Positions 41,718 to 50,509 of a stretch of 62,368 nt of DNA are shown here, in pieces. The stretch covers positions 1-62,368 of the forward strand of contig CAKQQU010000002.1 in assembly GCA_934271085.1 (NCBI GenBank), written 5' to 3'. This DNA is from an uncultured Bacillota bacterium. Its GTDB lineage: Bacteria > Bacillota > Dehalobacteriia > UBA4068. Positions within the stretch are counted from its first letter, which is position 1; every line of letters begins with the position of its first letter. The notes beneath the pieces were generated by a model. The model was not told the origin of the DNA and made no database searches. It saw only the letters and a program-made list of their open reading frames with translations. The translations under genes and the position numbers were made by a program.

Positions 41718-43698
41718 ACGCAGTTTTTACCTGCGGCTGGCCGGCAGCAATATCCGCAAGAACAGCCGGTTTTATCTGCCCTATTTGCTTACCGGCGCCG
41801 CAGTTACCGCCATGTTTTATATCATGATGTTTCTCAGCCAGCACCCTTGCCTGGGGGAGATCTTCGGCGGCGATACCCTGCGCATTTTTCTGCGCTTCGG
41901 CATTATTATCATCGGTCTTTTCGCTACGGTGATCCTTTTTTATACCAATAGCTTCCTGATGAAACGTCGTCGTCGGGAACTGGGGCTTTTTTGCGTACTG
42001 GGCATGGAAAAGCGCCATCTGGCCCGTATCCAGTGGTGGGAGACCGTTATTTCCTATATTTTGACCCTGGCAGGCGGCTTGGTCTTAGGCGTGCTGTTTT
42101 CCGGAGCAGTTATGAAGCTGCTGGGCCGCATAGCCGGTTTTGACGCGCCCTTTTCTTTCAGTTTCGATATCGGCGGCGCTTTGCTTACCGCTATCGTTTT
42201 TGCCCTGATCTATTTGTTGATCCTCCTGGCCAATCTGCTGCGGGTAGGCCGGGCTAAGCCTATCGCGCTGCTGCACAGTGAACAGGTGGGTCAAAAGGAG
42301 CCCCGCACCCGCCATTTCTTGGCGGTGCTGGGTTTCCTGACCCTGGCCGGCGGCTATGCCATTGCTTTGCTGGTGGAATCTCCCATTCAGGCTGTGTTTC
42401 TTTTCTTCATAGCAGTGCTGCTGGTGATCATCGGCACCTATTGCCTGTTCACCGCCGGCAGCATCGCTATTCTAAAGACACTGCGCCGTAATAAGAAATA
42501 CTATTACCATCCCCGTCATTTCACCAATGTTTCCGGCATGCTTTACCGGATGAAACAAAACGCTGTGGGATTGGCAAATATCTGCATTCTTTCCACTATG
42601 GTGTTGGTAACGGTTTCTACCACAGTCTCTTTATACGCGGGTATAGAGGGAACTTTGCAGAATATGACGCCTCATGAGATAATGGCCCAAATGAACAGGG
42701 AGGAGGGCGGCTCTTTGGAAGAGCTGCCGCAAAAGGCACAGTTGGCCGCTGATCTGGCTGCTGATGAAAATCTGCCTCTAAAGGCTTACGGCTATTATCA
42801 GACTCTGGAATTCAACTGCTACGAGGAGGACGGCAATTTTGTTCCCGCGGAAAGCCTTTATGATTATAAAGGCGTGACCATGTGCTTCGTAACTGCTGCG
42901 GATTACAACAAGGAAAGCGGAAGCCAACTGCAGCTGGCTTCCGGCGAAGTAGCTATCAGCGGCTGGAATGGCGGCAGCAGCGTCCAGATACTGGGACGCA
43001 GCTATCCGGTGGCCGGTGCGCTGGACAGCGCCCTGTCTATGGGCCGGGCCTATGCTGACAGCACTGCCCGGGTATATCTGGTAGCAGTAGCAGATACCTC
43101 TATGCTGGATCAGCTGGCAGCAGATGCAAGTGCAGCTTATGATATGTTTTCCGATATAGGCTCTTATATCTGGCTGGATACGGACGGCGCTTCCGCAGCG
43201 GAACAGGCTGCCTTTGCCCAAAAGCTGGATGAGGTTTTGTGTGACATTGATAACAACTCCTGGGCCTGGACTTACTGCCGGGCAGATCTGGCCGGCGATG
43301 CCTATGCCCTTTACGGAGGCTTCCTCTTCCTGGGCGTTTTCCTGGGGCTGCTTTTCCTGCTGGCAACTATTCTTATCATGTACTATAAGCAGATCACCGA
43401 GGGCTATGAGGATGCCAGACGCTTCCATATCATGCAGCAGGTGGGTATGAGCAAGGCCGAGGTAAAGGCTACTATCCGCAGCCAGGTGCTGACTGTGTTC
43501 TTCCTGCCCCTGCTGCTTGCCGCCATCCATGTGGCCTTTGCCTTCAGCATCATCACCAAGCTGCTGGCGGCACTTTATCTTACTGATGTAGGCCTGTTCG
43601 CTTTGGTGACAGTGATAACTTTTGCAGTCTTTGCCCTGGTATATATCATAGTTTACAGTTTGACTGCCCGCACCTATTACCGTATAGTAAGTCAATAG
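41704..43698 (+). CDS. BceB-like FtsX-family permease
   Basis: A 664-residue membrane protein. Start set at 41704 within the ATPase gene. N-terminal NIRKNSRFYLPYLLTGAAV precedes the first span; ten spans are expected with a large extracytoplasmic loop (about residues 315-540, rich in Ala, Asp and Ser) between spans 7 and 8, as in BceB proteins that bind the antimicrobial/undecaprenyl-pyrophosphate complex. The final FtsX-like bundle has QQVGMSKAEVKATIRSQVL. It works with the ATPase upstream and may be regulated by a kinase elsewhere. Confidence 0.88.
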   Translation: MDKRKRSFYLRLAGSNIRKNSRFYLPYLLTGAAVTAMFYIMMFLSQHPCLGEIFGGDTLRIFLRFGIIIIGLFATVILFYTNSFLMKRRRRELGLFCVLGMEKRHLARIQWWETVISYILTLAGGLVLGVLFSGAVMKLLGRIAGFDAPFSFSFDIGGALLTAIVFALIYLLILLANLLRVGRAKPIALLHSEQVGQKEPRTRHFLAVLGFLTLAGGYAIALLVESPIQAVFLFFIAVLLVIIGTYCLFTAGSIAILKTLRRNKKYYYHPRHFTNVSGMLYRMKQNAVGLANICILSTMVLVTVSTTVSLYAGIEGTLQNMTPHEIMAQMNREEGGSLEELPQKAQLAADLAADENLPLKAYGYYQTLEFNCYEEDGNFVPAESLYDYKGVTMCFVTAADYNKESGSQLQLASGEVAISGWNGGSSVQILGRSYPVAGALDSALSMGRAYADSTARVYLVAVADTSMLDQLAADASAAYDMFSDIGSYIWLDTDGASAAEQAAFAQKLDEVLCDIDNNSWAWTYCRADLAGDAYALYGGFLFLGVFLGLLFLLATILIMYYKQITEGYEDARRFHIMQQVGMSKAEVKATIRSQVLTVFFLPLLLAAIHVAFAFSIITKLLAALYLTDVGLFALVTVITFAVFALVYIIVYSLTARTYYRIVSQ

Positions 43699-43713
43699 CC
43701 TCAATGTTTACAA

Positions 43714-43773
43714 ATGCGCTGCTCTTGTGCTAAGATATTTTTTGTCATAAGCTGCAGGGGCAGCGCATATTTT
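43714..43773 (+). terminator. Long-loop hairpin after the BceB-like gene
   Basis: ATGCGCTGC (43714-43722) pairs with GCAGCGCAT (43760-43768), followed by ATTTTT. The 37-base loop includes a T run and other possible pairings, so it may be a terminator or an attenuator of the next gene. Confidence 0.55.
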
Positions 43774-43792
43774 TGTGGAAGGGAGGAGGCGG

Positions 43793-44638
43793 ATGACTGA
43801 ATATATGCCGCAGGATAAACCAGCTACATTTATTAAGAAAATATTCCAGGGTATACTTATCGGCTTTGGCTGCATTTTGCCTGGGGTCAGCGGCGGCGTT
43901 ATTGCAGTCAGCTTTGGCCTTTACCGTTCCATTTTGGATGGCCTGGCCGGTCTGCGCCGGGCTTTCTTTCGTAATTTTCTCTGGCTGCTGCCTTTAGGTT
44001 TGGGCGGGGTGGCCGGGCTGCTGGCAGGTGCTTTTCTCCTTAATGAGCTGCTGGCCCTTTATACAGTGCCGCTGCTGGCTCTTTTTATCGGCCTGATTTT
44101 AGGGGGTGTACCGGCTTTTATCAGGGAGGCCAACAGCGAAGGATTCCGTCCCCGCTATCTGCTGGCTACCCTGCTGCTGGCGCTGCTTGTCTGCAGCCTG
44201 CTGCTGCTGGATAAAGACGGCGCGGCTTCCAGGCCTTTGGTAATGGCGGCTTCCTGCCAGCTTAATTATTTGCAATGCCTGCTGGCCGGGGCAGTTATAG
44301 CTATCGGTACCATTGTGCCTGGTATTTCCACCTCTTTTATTCTGATTTATCTGGGCTGGTACGCTCAGGTTTTGGCTGCTTTGAGCAAATTGCAGATATT
44401 GCCATGTCTGCTGATACTTGCAGGCGCCCTTATCTGCGGCTTGCTGCTGCTTAAGCTTATCCGTTGGCTTTTTGACCGTTATCACGGCTGGGCTTATTAT
44501 GCGGTGTTTGGCTTTTTGCTGGGCTCGGTAGCTCTGGTATGTCCTCAGCTTGCCAGCGGCCGGCCTTTGCTGCTGGCGGTAATGATAGCTATAGGCTTGG
44601 CATCAGGTTATCTGCTTACTGCCAAAAAGAAAAACTGA
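43793..44638 (+). CDS. DUF368/PopT-like undecaprenyl-phosphate translocase
   Basis: Recycles undecaprenyl phosphate across the membrane. Start set at ATG 43793 (GGAGGAGGCGG upstream), giving 281 residues with about eight spans. Family signatures GFGCILPGVSGGVIAVSFGL (about 27) and GTIVPGISTSFILIYLGWY (about 176) are the paired PGxS re-entrant motifs. It follows a BceAB-type transporter, whose substrates act on the same lipid cycle. Family members were shown to transport undecaprenyl phosphate; the role here is inferred. Confidence 0.88.
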   Translation: MTEYMPQDKPATFIKKIFQGILIGFGCILPGVSGGVIAVSFGLYRSILDGLAGLRRAFFRNFLWLLPLGLGGVAGLLAGAFLLNELLALYTVPLLALFIGLILGGVPAFIREANSEGFRPRYLLATLLLALLVCSLLLLDKDGAASRPLVMAASCQLNYLQCLLAGAVIAIGTIVPGISTSFILIYLGWYAQVLAALSKLQILPCLLILAGALICGLLLLKLIRWLFDRYHGWAYYAVFGFLLGSVALVCPQLASGRPLLLAVMIAIGLASGYLLTAKKKN

Positions 44639-44702
44639 AATATTGTTTGCGGTTTAATTTGTGTTATCAAGTAACATATCTGCTAAAAAGCTTTTTATGC
44701 AG

Positions 44703-44741
44703 AAGACGGTGTAACCCTGGATGGGCTGCACCGTCTTTTTT
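44703..44741 (+). terminator. Intrinsic terminator after the PopT-like gene
   Basis: AAGACGGTG (44703-44711) pairs exactly with CACCGTCTT (44729-44737) followed by T residues; loop 17 bases. Confidence 0.85.
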
Positions 44742-44817
44742 TGCTTCGCTGTATAATTCAAGCCGCGGGGTATTTGCGGGGTAATGAGTTCCCTGCCTGC
44801 CGCTGCGGGGATAAGGA

Positions 44818-45483
44818 TTATCCCCAAATAAAATTTTCTTTTCCTGCGCCGAGCTCAAAATGGTATTTTACAATGCCAAGATCAATTTTCGTATATGGTC
44901 CCTTGCCTGCCTTCATGGTGATTTTGCCTTCAACATAAATGATCTTGAACTTTTGCTGATTCATGGCGGTAGGGGCCAGGAGGGCTGCTGCCGCTCCTGC
45001 TTGCAGCCATTGGGGATCATTGGCAGTTATATTGCTGACCTGTTGGATAGTCTTGCTTTTATGGGGCGTGCCCTGCGTTTTGCCGTAACCGAGGGAAATC
45101 ACAACCGTCAGTTTTTCGCCCTTATCTACCTTAAATGCACCGGGAATCTTTTTGTAGCTCATAGCTACCCAGCAGGTATTAAGCCCAAGTTGCTGCGCTT
45201 TTAATACAAGGCGTTCTCCGTAATAGCCGCATTTTTCTTCAAGGCCTTCGCATTTTTTGCCAATAAGAGCTATATAATTAGTCACGCCGCTGAATTTGCC
45301 GTAGCGGGCCATAAAGCTGTCAAAAGCCTTCGGCTCATCTGTTACAAGCTGAATATGAAGTGAGCCTTCTTTATTACAAGTATCAATTTCAGCCTGCAAT
45401 GCCTTTATAATATCTTCATCAATGGTTTTATTTGTGTACTGCCGAACGCTGTGCCGGCTTTTTATTGCTTCCAAAAGTTCCAT
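44818..45483 (-). CDS. Nitroreductase-family flavoprotein
   Basis: A 221-residue FMN enzyme that reduces nitro compounds, quinones or flavins. The N-terminal LLEAIKSRHSVRQYTNKTID carries the FMN-phosphate Arg pair, and LKAQQLGLNTCWVAMSYKKI and VVISLGYGK fit the dimer fold. The C-terminus (GIVKYHFELGAGKENFIWG) has the end motif common in nitroreductases. It follows the ArsR-type gene by 18 bases on the same strand. Substrate unknown. Confidence 0.85.
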   Translation of the reverse strand: MELLEAIKSRHSVRQYTNKTIDEDIIKALQAEIDTCNKEGSLHIQLVTDEPKAFDSFMARYGKFSGVTNYIALIGKKCEGLEEKCGYYGERLVLKAQQLGLNTCWVAMSYKKIPGAFKVDKGEKLTVVISLGYGKTQGTPHKSKTIQQVSNITANDPQWLQAGAAAALLAPTAMNQQKFKIIYVEGKITMKAGKGPYTKIDLGIVKYHFELGAGKENFIWG

Positions 45484-45501
45484 TATGCATTGCCTCCTGT
45501 T

Positions 45502-45852
45502 TTATATGTTTTCTCCGTTTCGGTCAGGCAGAAGTTCCGTAATTTCCTTTGCATGGGTAAACATTAGCAAAAGATTATCCATTGCCCGGGTGTCGGCGTC
45601 AAAGTAATAATAGTTTTTGGTACCTTCCCGGCGCATTTTTATCAGTCCCGCCTCTTTCAGTATTTTCAGATGATGAGATACGGCGGGGCGTGAAAGATTT
45701 GTCCTTTCGGTAATCGCCCCTACGCGTACCCCGCCACACTGGCCCATCTGCATCATTTCCAAAATAAGATGCTGCCGGTTTTCATCGCCAAGGGCCAGCA
45801 ACATTTTCTGACACTCTTTGAATTCATCTGCCAATATCTTGATTTTTTGCAA
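45502..45852 (-). CDS. ArsR-family regulator paired with nitroreductase
   Basis: A 116-residue winged-helix protein (NLSRPAVSHHLKILKEAGLI recognition part; YYYFDADTRAMDNLLLMF C-terminal helix). It has only one internal Cys (Cys38), not the usual metal motifs, so it may sense something other than metal. The start used is TTG at 45852 since no ATG with a ribosome site lies closer to the domain border. It is the first gene of a two-gene operon with the nitroreductase. Confidence 0.85.
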   Translation of the reverse strand: MQKIKILADEFKECQKMLLALGDENRQHLILEMMQMGQCGGVRVGAITERTNLSRPAVSHHLKILKEAGLIKMRREGTKNYYYFDADTRAMDNLLLMFTHAKEITELLPDRNGENI

Positions 45853-46306
45853 ATTATCACAGCCTTCGGTTTGTTTGCTTAAACCATTATACCATAAGTT
45901 TTTCTAAATATTATATCGGTAAAGAAAACGTACTAATGAAAAGGCAGAACTATTATTTAATAAATGTGCGGTTTTGGTTTCTGAAGTAAAAAAGACAGCG
46001 AAAGACTCTTTGCGCTGTCTTTTGGGGAAAACCATTATAATGAGGTGCGGGGATAATAACTATGGATATCAGCATATTATAAATACATAAACATTGTTGG
46101 CCGGCCTGGATAACTTGGTATCCGTCATAAAATTTTGGGTTATATTTGGGTTATAAATATGGAATTATCTTATTTAAGATGATATAATTTATTATGTATA
46201 AATATTATATGCTGCTGTATTGTTTTTTTATGGCAGATATTTGCGATAATAAAAGCAGTTGCAAAAGCATATGGGCTGCTGATTTTCCAGTCATGTGGAG
46301 GATGAT
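45853..46306. other. Intergenic region with terminator-like hairpin
   Basis: A 454-base AT-rich gap without a convincing gene. The hairpin 45990-46000/46013-46023 (AAAAGACAGCG with its complement) has A/T flanks on both sides and is probably a bidirectional terminator for something outside the gene pair or an sRNA. The right half, 46130-46260, is very AT-rich and likely contains the LysR promoter; no single strong match was chosen. Confidence 0.6.
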
Positions 46307-47236
46307 ATGAATATCCAGCATTTAAAATATGTAATAGAAGTAGAGCGCACCGGTTCCATTACCCAGGCGGCGGATAATCTTTTTATGAATCAGCCCAATT
46401 TGAGCAAGGTCATCCGCGAGCTGGAAGATGAAATGGGTTTTACCATATTCAAAAGATCCAGCCGGGGCATTGAGCTGACCGCCAGGGGAGCTACCTTTCT
46501 GGATTATGCCAAGCAGATAGTTTCCCTTATGTCAGAGCTGGAATCCCTTAATAAACCTCATGATGCCGCTGCTCAGCGTTTTGCCATAGCAACGCCTATA
46601 GACGGCTGTATTGCCGAGGCTTTTATCCGTTTTTGCGCTTCGCTGGATCACAGCAAGGAGATGGAACTGAATTTTATCGAGGCCGGACTTATGGATACCA
46701 TTGACTGCGTGCTGAGCGGCAGAACTTCCTTGGGCATAATCAGGTACAAGGAAATAAATGAACCCCAGATCCTCCGTCATATCGAAGAAAAAGATCTTAA
46801 ATTCAGCCTGATCAATGATTTCGCCAGATGCCTGCTTTTTTCGTCCGACAGCCCTTTGGCGGCCAAGGAACAGCTTAGCGTGGATGATCTGGAAGATTAT
46901 GTGGAAGTGGCGCAAACTGATGTTACCATTCCTCATATAAAGAAAGCGGGTTCCGGCAGCAAAGGGGTAAAGAAGCGCATCTGGGTCTACGACAGGGCCA
47001 GTCAGCTTTCTTTATTGGCCAGGGATAAAAATTCCTATATGTGGACCCATCCGCTGCCTGCTTATCTGCTGCGCCGTTATGATCTGGTTCAGAGTCCATG
47101 CTCTTCTTCGGGAAACCGCTATAAGGATATGGTCATCTGTGAAAAGAGGCATCGGGTGACAGATCTGGAACAGAGTTTCCTGGATCAGCTTGCCCATGTG
47201 CTTGAAAAGGCGCGAAAAGAATTCGCCCAGGGTTAA
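46307..47236 (+). CDS. LysR-family transcriptional regulator
   Basis: A 309-residue regulator with the N-terminal winged helix (SITQAADNLFMNQPNLSKVIRELEDEMGFTIFKRSSRGIELT) and a periplasmic-binding-like effector domain (about 90-300). Start set at 46307 by TGGAGG. The gene stands upstream of rex2 in the same direction, with the big palindrome in the 155-base space between them, so it might activate operon 2. Effector unknown. Confidence 0.93.
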   Translation: MNIQHLKYVIEVERTGSITQAADNLFMNQPNLSKVIRELEDEMGFTIFKRSSRGIELTARGATFLDYAKQIVSLMSELESLNKPHDAAAQRFAIATPIDGCIAEAFIRFCASLDHSKEMELNFIEAGLMDTIDCVLSGRTSLGIIRYKEINEPQILRHIEEKDLKFSLINDFARCLLFSSDSPLAAKEQLSVDDLEDYVEVAQTDVTIPHIKKAGSGSKGVKKRIWVYDRASQLSLLARDKNSYMWTHPLPAYLLRRYDLVQSPCSSSGNRYKDMVICEKRHRVTDLEQSFLDQLAHVLEKARKEFAQG

Positions 47237-47293
47237 TGTAGTTTATGTGCAGGTAACCCGCCAATTATTTTTTTAAAAATATAATTTTGTTAT

Positions 47294-47329
47294 ATTGGCA
47301 TATCGATATTTATATATCGATATGCCAAT
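47294..47329. promoter_or_regulatory. Large palindromic operator before rex2
   Basis: ATTGGCATATCGATAT (47294-47309) and its exact complement (47314-47329) surround a 4-base spacer; each arm itself holds the palindrome ATATCGATAT. The right arm abuts the -35 region of a candidate promoter with TATAAT at 47349-47354, a typical activator position. Candidate binding proteins are the LysR regulator just upstream, Rex, or an unknown redox regulator. Confidence 0.75.
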
Positions 47330-47391
47330 TTTATATGACCGGGAAATATATAATATTGATATGAATTTTGATGGAAAGTGGGTATACTTGT

Positions 47392-48030
47392 ATGCAGCGC
47401 AAAAGCATTTCCCGTCAGGCTTTGGAAAGACTGACTACATATCTTAATTATCTGCATGGTTTGCCCGATGATTCCAAGGAGACTATCTCGGCTACCAATA
47501 TCGCGGATGCCCTGGGGATCAATCAGGTGGTTGTCCGCAAGGATCTGGCAGAGGTCAGCAGCGGCGGCCGGCCCAAAGTGGGCTATGTCAGGCATGATCT
47601 TATCCGTGATATAGAGCACAGTCTGGGATGGGACGATGTATGCAGCGCAGTACTGGTAGGTGTGGGAAACCTGGGCCGCGCCCTTCTTTCGTATAAGGGG
47701 TTTGACCAGTACGGGCTGGAAATTGTAGTTGCTTTTGACAGCAGCCGGGCGTTGCAGGGGCACACTTTCGGCCGTACCAAAGTACTTTCTCCGGCCAGGA
47801 TGGCTGATTTGTGCCGCAGGATGCGGCTGCATATCGGTATCATCACAGTCCCGGCAGAAGAGGCACAGGCTGTTTGCGATACTCTGGTCGATTGCGGTAT
47901 CCGGGCCATCTGGAACTTTGCGCCTACTCATTTATGTGTTCCGGATCATGTTATAGTTAAGAACGAGAATATGGCCGCTTCCCTTTGCGAGCTCAGCCAT
48001 GGGCTGGCAGCTCAGGATAATACAGATTAG
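47392..48030 (+). CDS. rex: Redox-sensing transcriptional repressor Rex (paralogue 2)
   Basis: Start set at 47392 (212 residues), which gives MQRKSISRQALERLTTYLNY matching the Rex family start; upstream TTG/ATG readings are longer and weaker. Winged helix with GINQVVVRKDLAEV, NAD-binding VLVGVGNLGRALLSYKGFD with the standard Gly-x-Gly-Asn-Leu-Gly. It heads hydrogenase operon 2 (91 bases before hndA), in contrast to paralogue 1, which ends its operon. Ribosome site is weak. Confidence 0.93.
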   Translation: MQRKSISRQALERLTTYLNYLHGLPDDSKETISATNIADALGINQVVVRKDLAEVSSGGRPKVGYVRHDLIRDIEHSLGWDDVCSAVLVGVGNLGRALLSYKGFDQYGLEIVVAFDSSRALQGHTFGRTKVLSPARMADLCRRMRLHIGIITVPAEEAQAVCDTLVDCGIRAIWNFAPTHLCVPDHVIVKNENMAASLCELSHGLAAQDNTD

Positions 48031-48120
48031 CGGCAATTTTATTGTGGTTTTAATGTTTTATTATTTATAGATATAAGCAATACAGAAGTTATTCGATGTA
48101 AAAATCAGGAGGGAAAAAAA

Positions 48121-48612
48121 TTGGCAACAGAAATGCTCCACAAGTTTGACAGTGTCTGCCAGATACTGGATAAGTACGACAAAGATTCCAGAAAACTGAT
48201 CCCGATACTCCAGGAAGTGCAGGAAGAGTATGGGTACCTGCCGGAAGAAGTTATGAATTACGTAGCTTCCGCTTTGGGCATCACCACAGCCAAGATCCAT
48301 GGCGTAGCTACTTTTTATGCTCATTTTACCCTGCAGCATAAAGGTAAACATATAATCAAAATCTGCGACGGAACCGCCTGCCATGTTAAGAAATCCACCG
48401 ATATTCTGGAGCGCATCCAGAATGAGCTGGGGCTGAGCAAGGATAAGGATATTACCGACGACAGATTGTTCAGTCTGGAAACTGTGGCTTGCCTGGGCGC
48501 CTGCGGCCTGGCTCCTGCTGTGGTTATCGACGATAAAGTCCACGGTCTGATGACCCCCGATTCTACTATGGAAATAATCAATGCCATAAAGGAGGCCGAG
48601 CTGAATGACTAA
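48121..48612 (+). CDS. hndA: Hydrogenase subunit NuoE-like, operon 2
   Basis: A 163-residue thioredoxin-like [2Fe-2S] protein. The start is TTG at 48121 behind AGGAGGG with 7-base spacing, so MATEMLHKFDSVC is the natural beginning. Ligands CDGTACHVK (about 83-91) and CLGACGLAP (about 125-133). It overlaps hndC by 8 bases. Partner of the flavin subunit as in operon 1. Confidence 0.94.
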   Translation: MATEMLHKFDSVCQILDKYDKDSRKLIPILQEVQEEYGYLPEEVMNYVASALGITTAKIHGVATFYAHFTLQHKGKHIIKICDGTACHVKKSTDILERIQNELGLSKDKDITDDRLFSLETVACLGACGLAPAVVIDDKVHGLMTPDSTMEIINAIKEAELND

Positions 48613-50491
48613 TTTTGATCTGGAAGCCCACAGAAAACAATTCAGAGAAGTAATGGAACAATACAAAGCCCGTGTGGTCGTCTGCGGCGGCACCGGTTGT
48701 ATGGCCAACGGCTCCGGCGAGATCATCGAGGAGTTTCATCGCGTAATGAAGGAAAAGGGCTTAAGCTATGCCGTAGCCGAAGCCAAAGAAAAAGCAGATT
48801 GCTATATGGCCAAATCCGGTTGCCAGGGATTTTGCCAGATGGGCCCGCTGGTCACCATCTATCCTCAAGAAATGCTTTACGTTAAAGTTCGTCCCGAGGA
48901 TGTAGCCGAGATCGTTGAGACCACCCTTATCGGCGGCAAACCTGTTGAGCGCCTGCTTTACCGTGATCACGAGGGCGCTGATTCGGTAGTAAAGATCCAT
49001 GACATCCCTTTCTATGCCAAGCAGCAGCGCACCACCCTGCGTCTGTGCGGCATGATCGATGCCGAAGATATCGAGGAATACATCGGCAACGGCGGTTATA
49101 AGGCTGCCAAAAAAGCCGTTCTTTCCATGACCGACGAGGAGATCTGCCAGGATATGCTGAAATCCGGCCTGCGCGGCCGTGGCGGCGGCGGTTTCCCCAC
49201 CGGCCGTAAATGGGAATTTGCCCGGGTGCAGAACAGCGATATCAAATATGTTGTCTGCAACGGCGACGAGGGCGACCCCGGCGCATTCATGGATCGCTGC
49301 GTTATGGAAGGTACTCCCCATGCCGTTATCGAGGGCATGATCATTGCCGCCAAGGCCATCAGCGCCACTGACGGTTACATCTATGTGCGTACCGAGTATC
49401 CTCTGGCTGTTGAGCGTCTGCGCATCGCCATTGACCATGCCAGAAAAGCCGGCTTCCTGGGGGATAATGTTTTCGGTTCTGATATGCATTTTGATATCAA
49501 TATCATGGAAGGCGCCGGCGCTTTCGTCTGCGGCGAAGAGACCGCTCTGCTCCATTCCATAGAAGGCAAGCGCGGCATGCCCAGCCCCAAGCCTCCGTTC
49601 CCCGCTATCAAAGGTCTGTTCGGCAAACCTACCATCATTAATAATGTTGAGACCCTGGCTACCGTACCGGTAATCCTTAATATGGGCGCTGAAAAATATG
49701 CCTCTATGGGTACTGAAAAAGCCAACGGCACCAAGACCTTCGCCCTTACCGGCAATGTTGCTCATACCGGCCTGATCGAAGTTCCTTTCGGCGCTACCCT
49801 GCGGGATATTGTTCTGGATATCGGCGGCGGCGTTATTGATGATTTCGGCAATAATGTTGGCACTGATTTCAAAGCCGTGCAGATGGGCGGCCCCTCCGGC
49901 GGCTGCCTGACTCAGGAGCATCTGGATCTGCCCCTGGATTATGATAATCTGCTTTCCGTAGGCGCTATGGTGGGTTCCGGCGGTATGGTCGTTATCAACC
50001 AGCAGGCCTGCATAGTGCAGATAGCCCGTTTCTTCATGCAGTTCACCCAAAACGAATCCTGCGGTAAATGCGTTGTCTGCCGCGAAGGCACCCGGCAGAT
50101 GCTGGCATTGCTGGATGATATAATCGAAGGCCGCGCTACAATGGAAACTCTTGATATTCTGGAAGAGCTGGCTAAAGCCGTTAAAGTGGGCGCTCTCTGC
50201 GGTCTGGGCAAAACTGCCCCCAACCCCGTACTCTCCACTTTGAAATATTTCCGTGAAGAATACGAAGATCATATTCTCCGCGGCAAATGCCCCGCCGGCC
50301 GCTGCAAAGCTTACAGTAAGTACAGGATCAATGCTGAAAAATGCAAGAGCTGCGGTCTTTGCGCCAGAAAATGCCCTGTCAACGCCATCAGCGGCGCTAA
50401 AGGCGTTCCTTATGAAATTGATGCCGAAACCTGCATCAAGTGCGGCGCCTGCCAGGCTGCCTGCAAGTTCGGCGCAGTTCATCTGGGCTAA
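48605..50491 (+). CDS. hndC: Hydrogenase flavin subunit, NuoF-like, operon 2
   Basis: A 628-residue protein with N-terminal thioredoxin-like [2Fe-2S] region (CGGTGC, CQGFC), FMN/NAD core (GRGGGGFPTGRKW, GDEGDPGAFMDR), the canonical loop CGEETALLHSIEG and C-terminal clusters (CKSCGLCARKCP, CIKCGACQAACKF). Codon use is strongly biased to GCC, GGC and ATC, which suggests higher expression than operon 1. It precedes hndD by 18 bases. Confidence 0.96.
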   Translation: MTNFDLEAHRKQFREVMEQYKARVVVCGGTGCMANGSGEIIEEFHRVMKEKGLSYAVAEAKEKADCYMAKSGCQGFCQMGPLVTIYPQEMLYVKVRPEDVAEIVETTLIGGKPVERLLYRDHEGADSVVKIHDIPFYAKQQRTTLRLCGMIDAEDIEEYIGNGGYKAAKKAVLSMTDEEICQDMLKSGLRGRGGGGFPTGRKWEFARVQNSDIKYVVCNGDEGDPGAFMDRCVMEGTPHAVIEGMIIAAKAISATDGYIYVRTEYPLAVERLRIAIDHARKAGFLGDNVFGSDMHFDINIMEGAGAFVCGEETALLHSIEGKRGMPSPKPPFPAIKGLFGKPTIINNVETLATVPVILNMGAEKYASMGTEKANGTKTFALTGNVAHTGLIEVPFGATLRDIVLDIGGGVIDDFGNNVGTDFKAVQMGGPSGGCLTQEHLDLPLDYDNLLSVGAMVGSGGMVVINQQACIVQIARFFMQFTQNESCGKCVVCREGTRQMLALLDDIIEGRATMETLDILEELAKAVKVGALCGLGKTAPNPVLSTLKYFREEYEDHILRGKCPAGRCKAYSKYRINAEKCKSCGLCARKCPVNAISGAKGVPYEIDAETCIKCGACQAACKFGAVHLG

Positions 50492-50509
50492 AATCGAAAG
50501 GAGAGAGCC

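Noticed and set aside
45853..46306. Hidden gene in the 454-base gap before the LysR gene
   Set aside because: AT-rich with frequent stops; no frame with ribosome site or domain, only a terminator-like hairpin.
47294..47329. Classical Rex operator
   Set aside because: Rex sites are TTGTTAA-type palindromes with TTAACAA; this palindrome has an ATATCGATAT core instead. Rex binding remains possible but the match is not evident.
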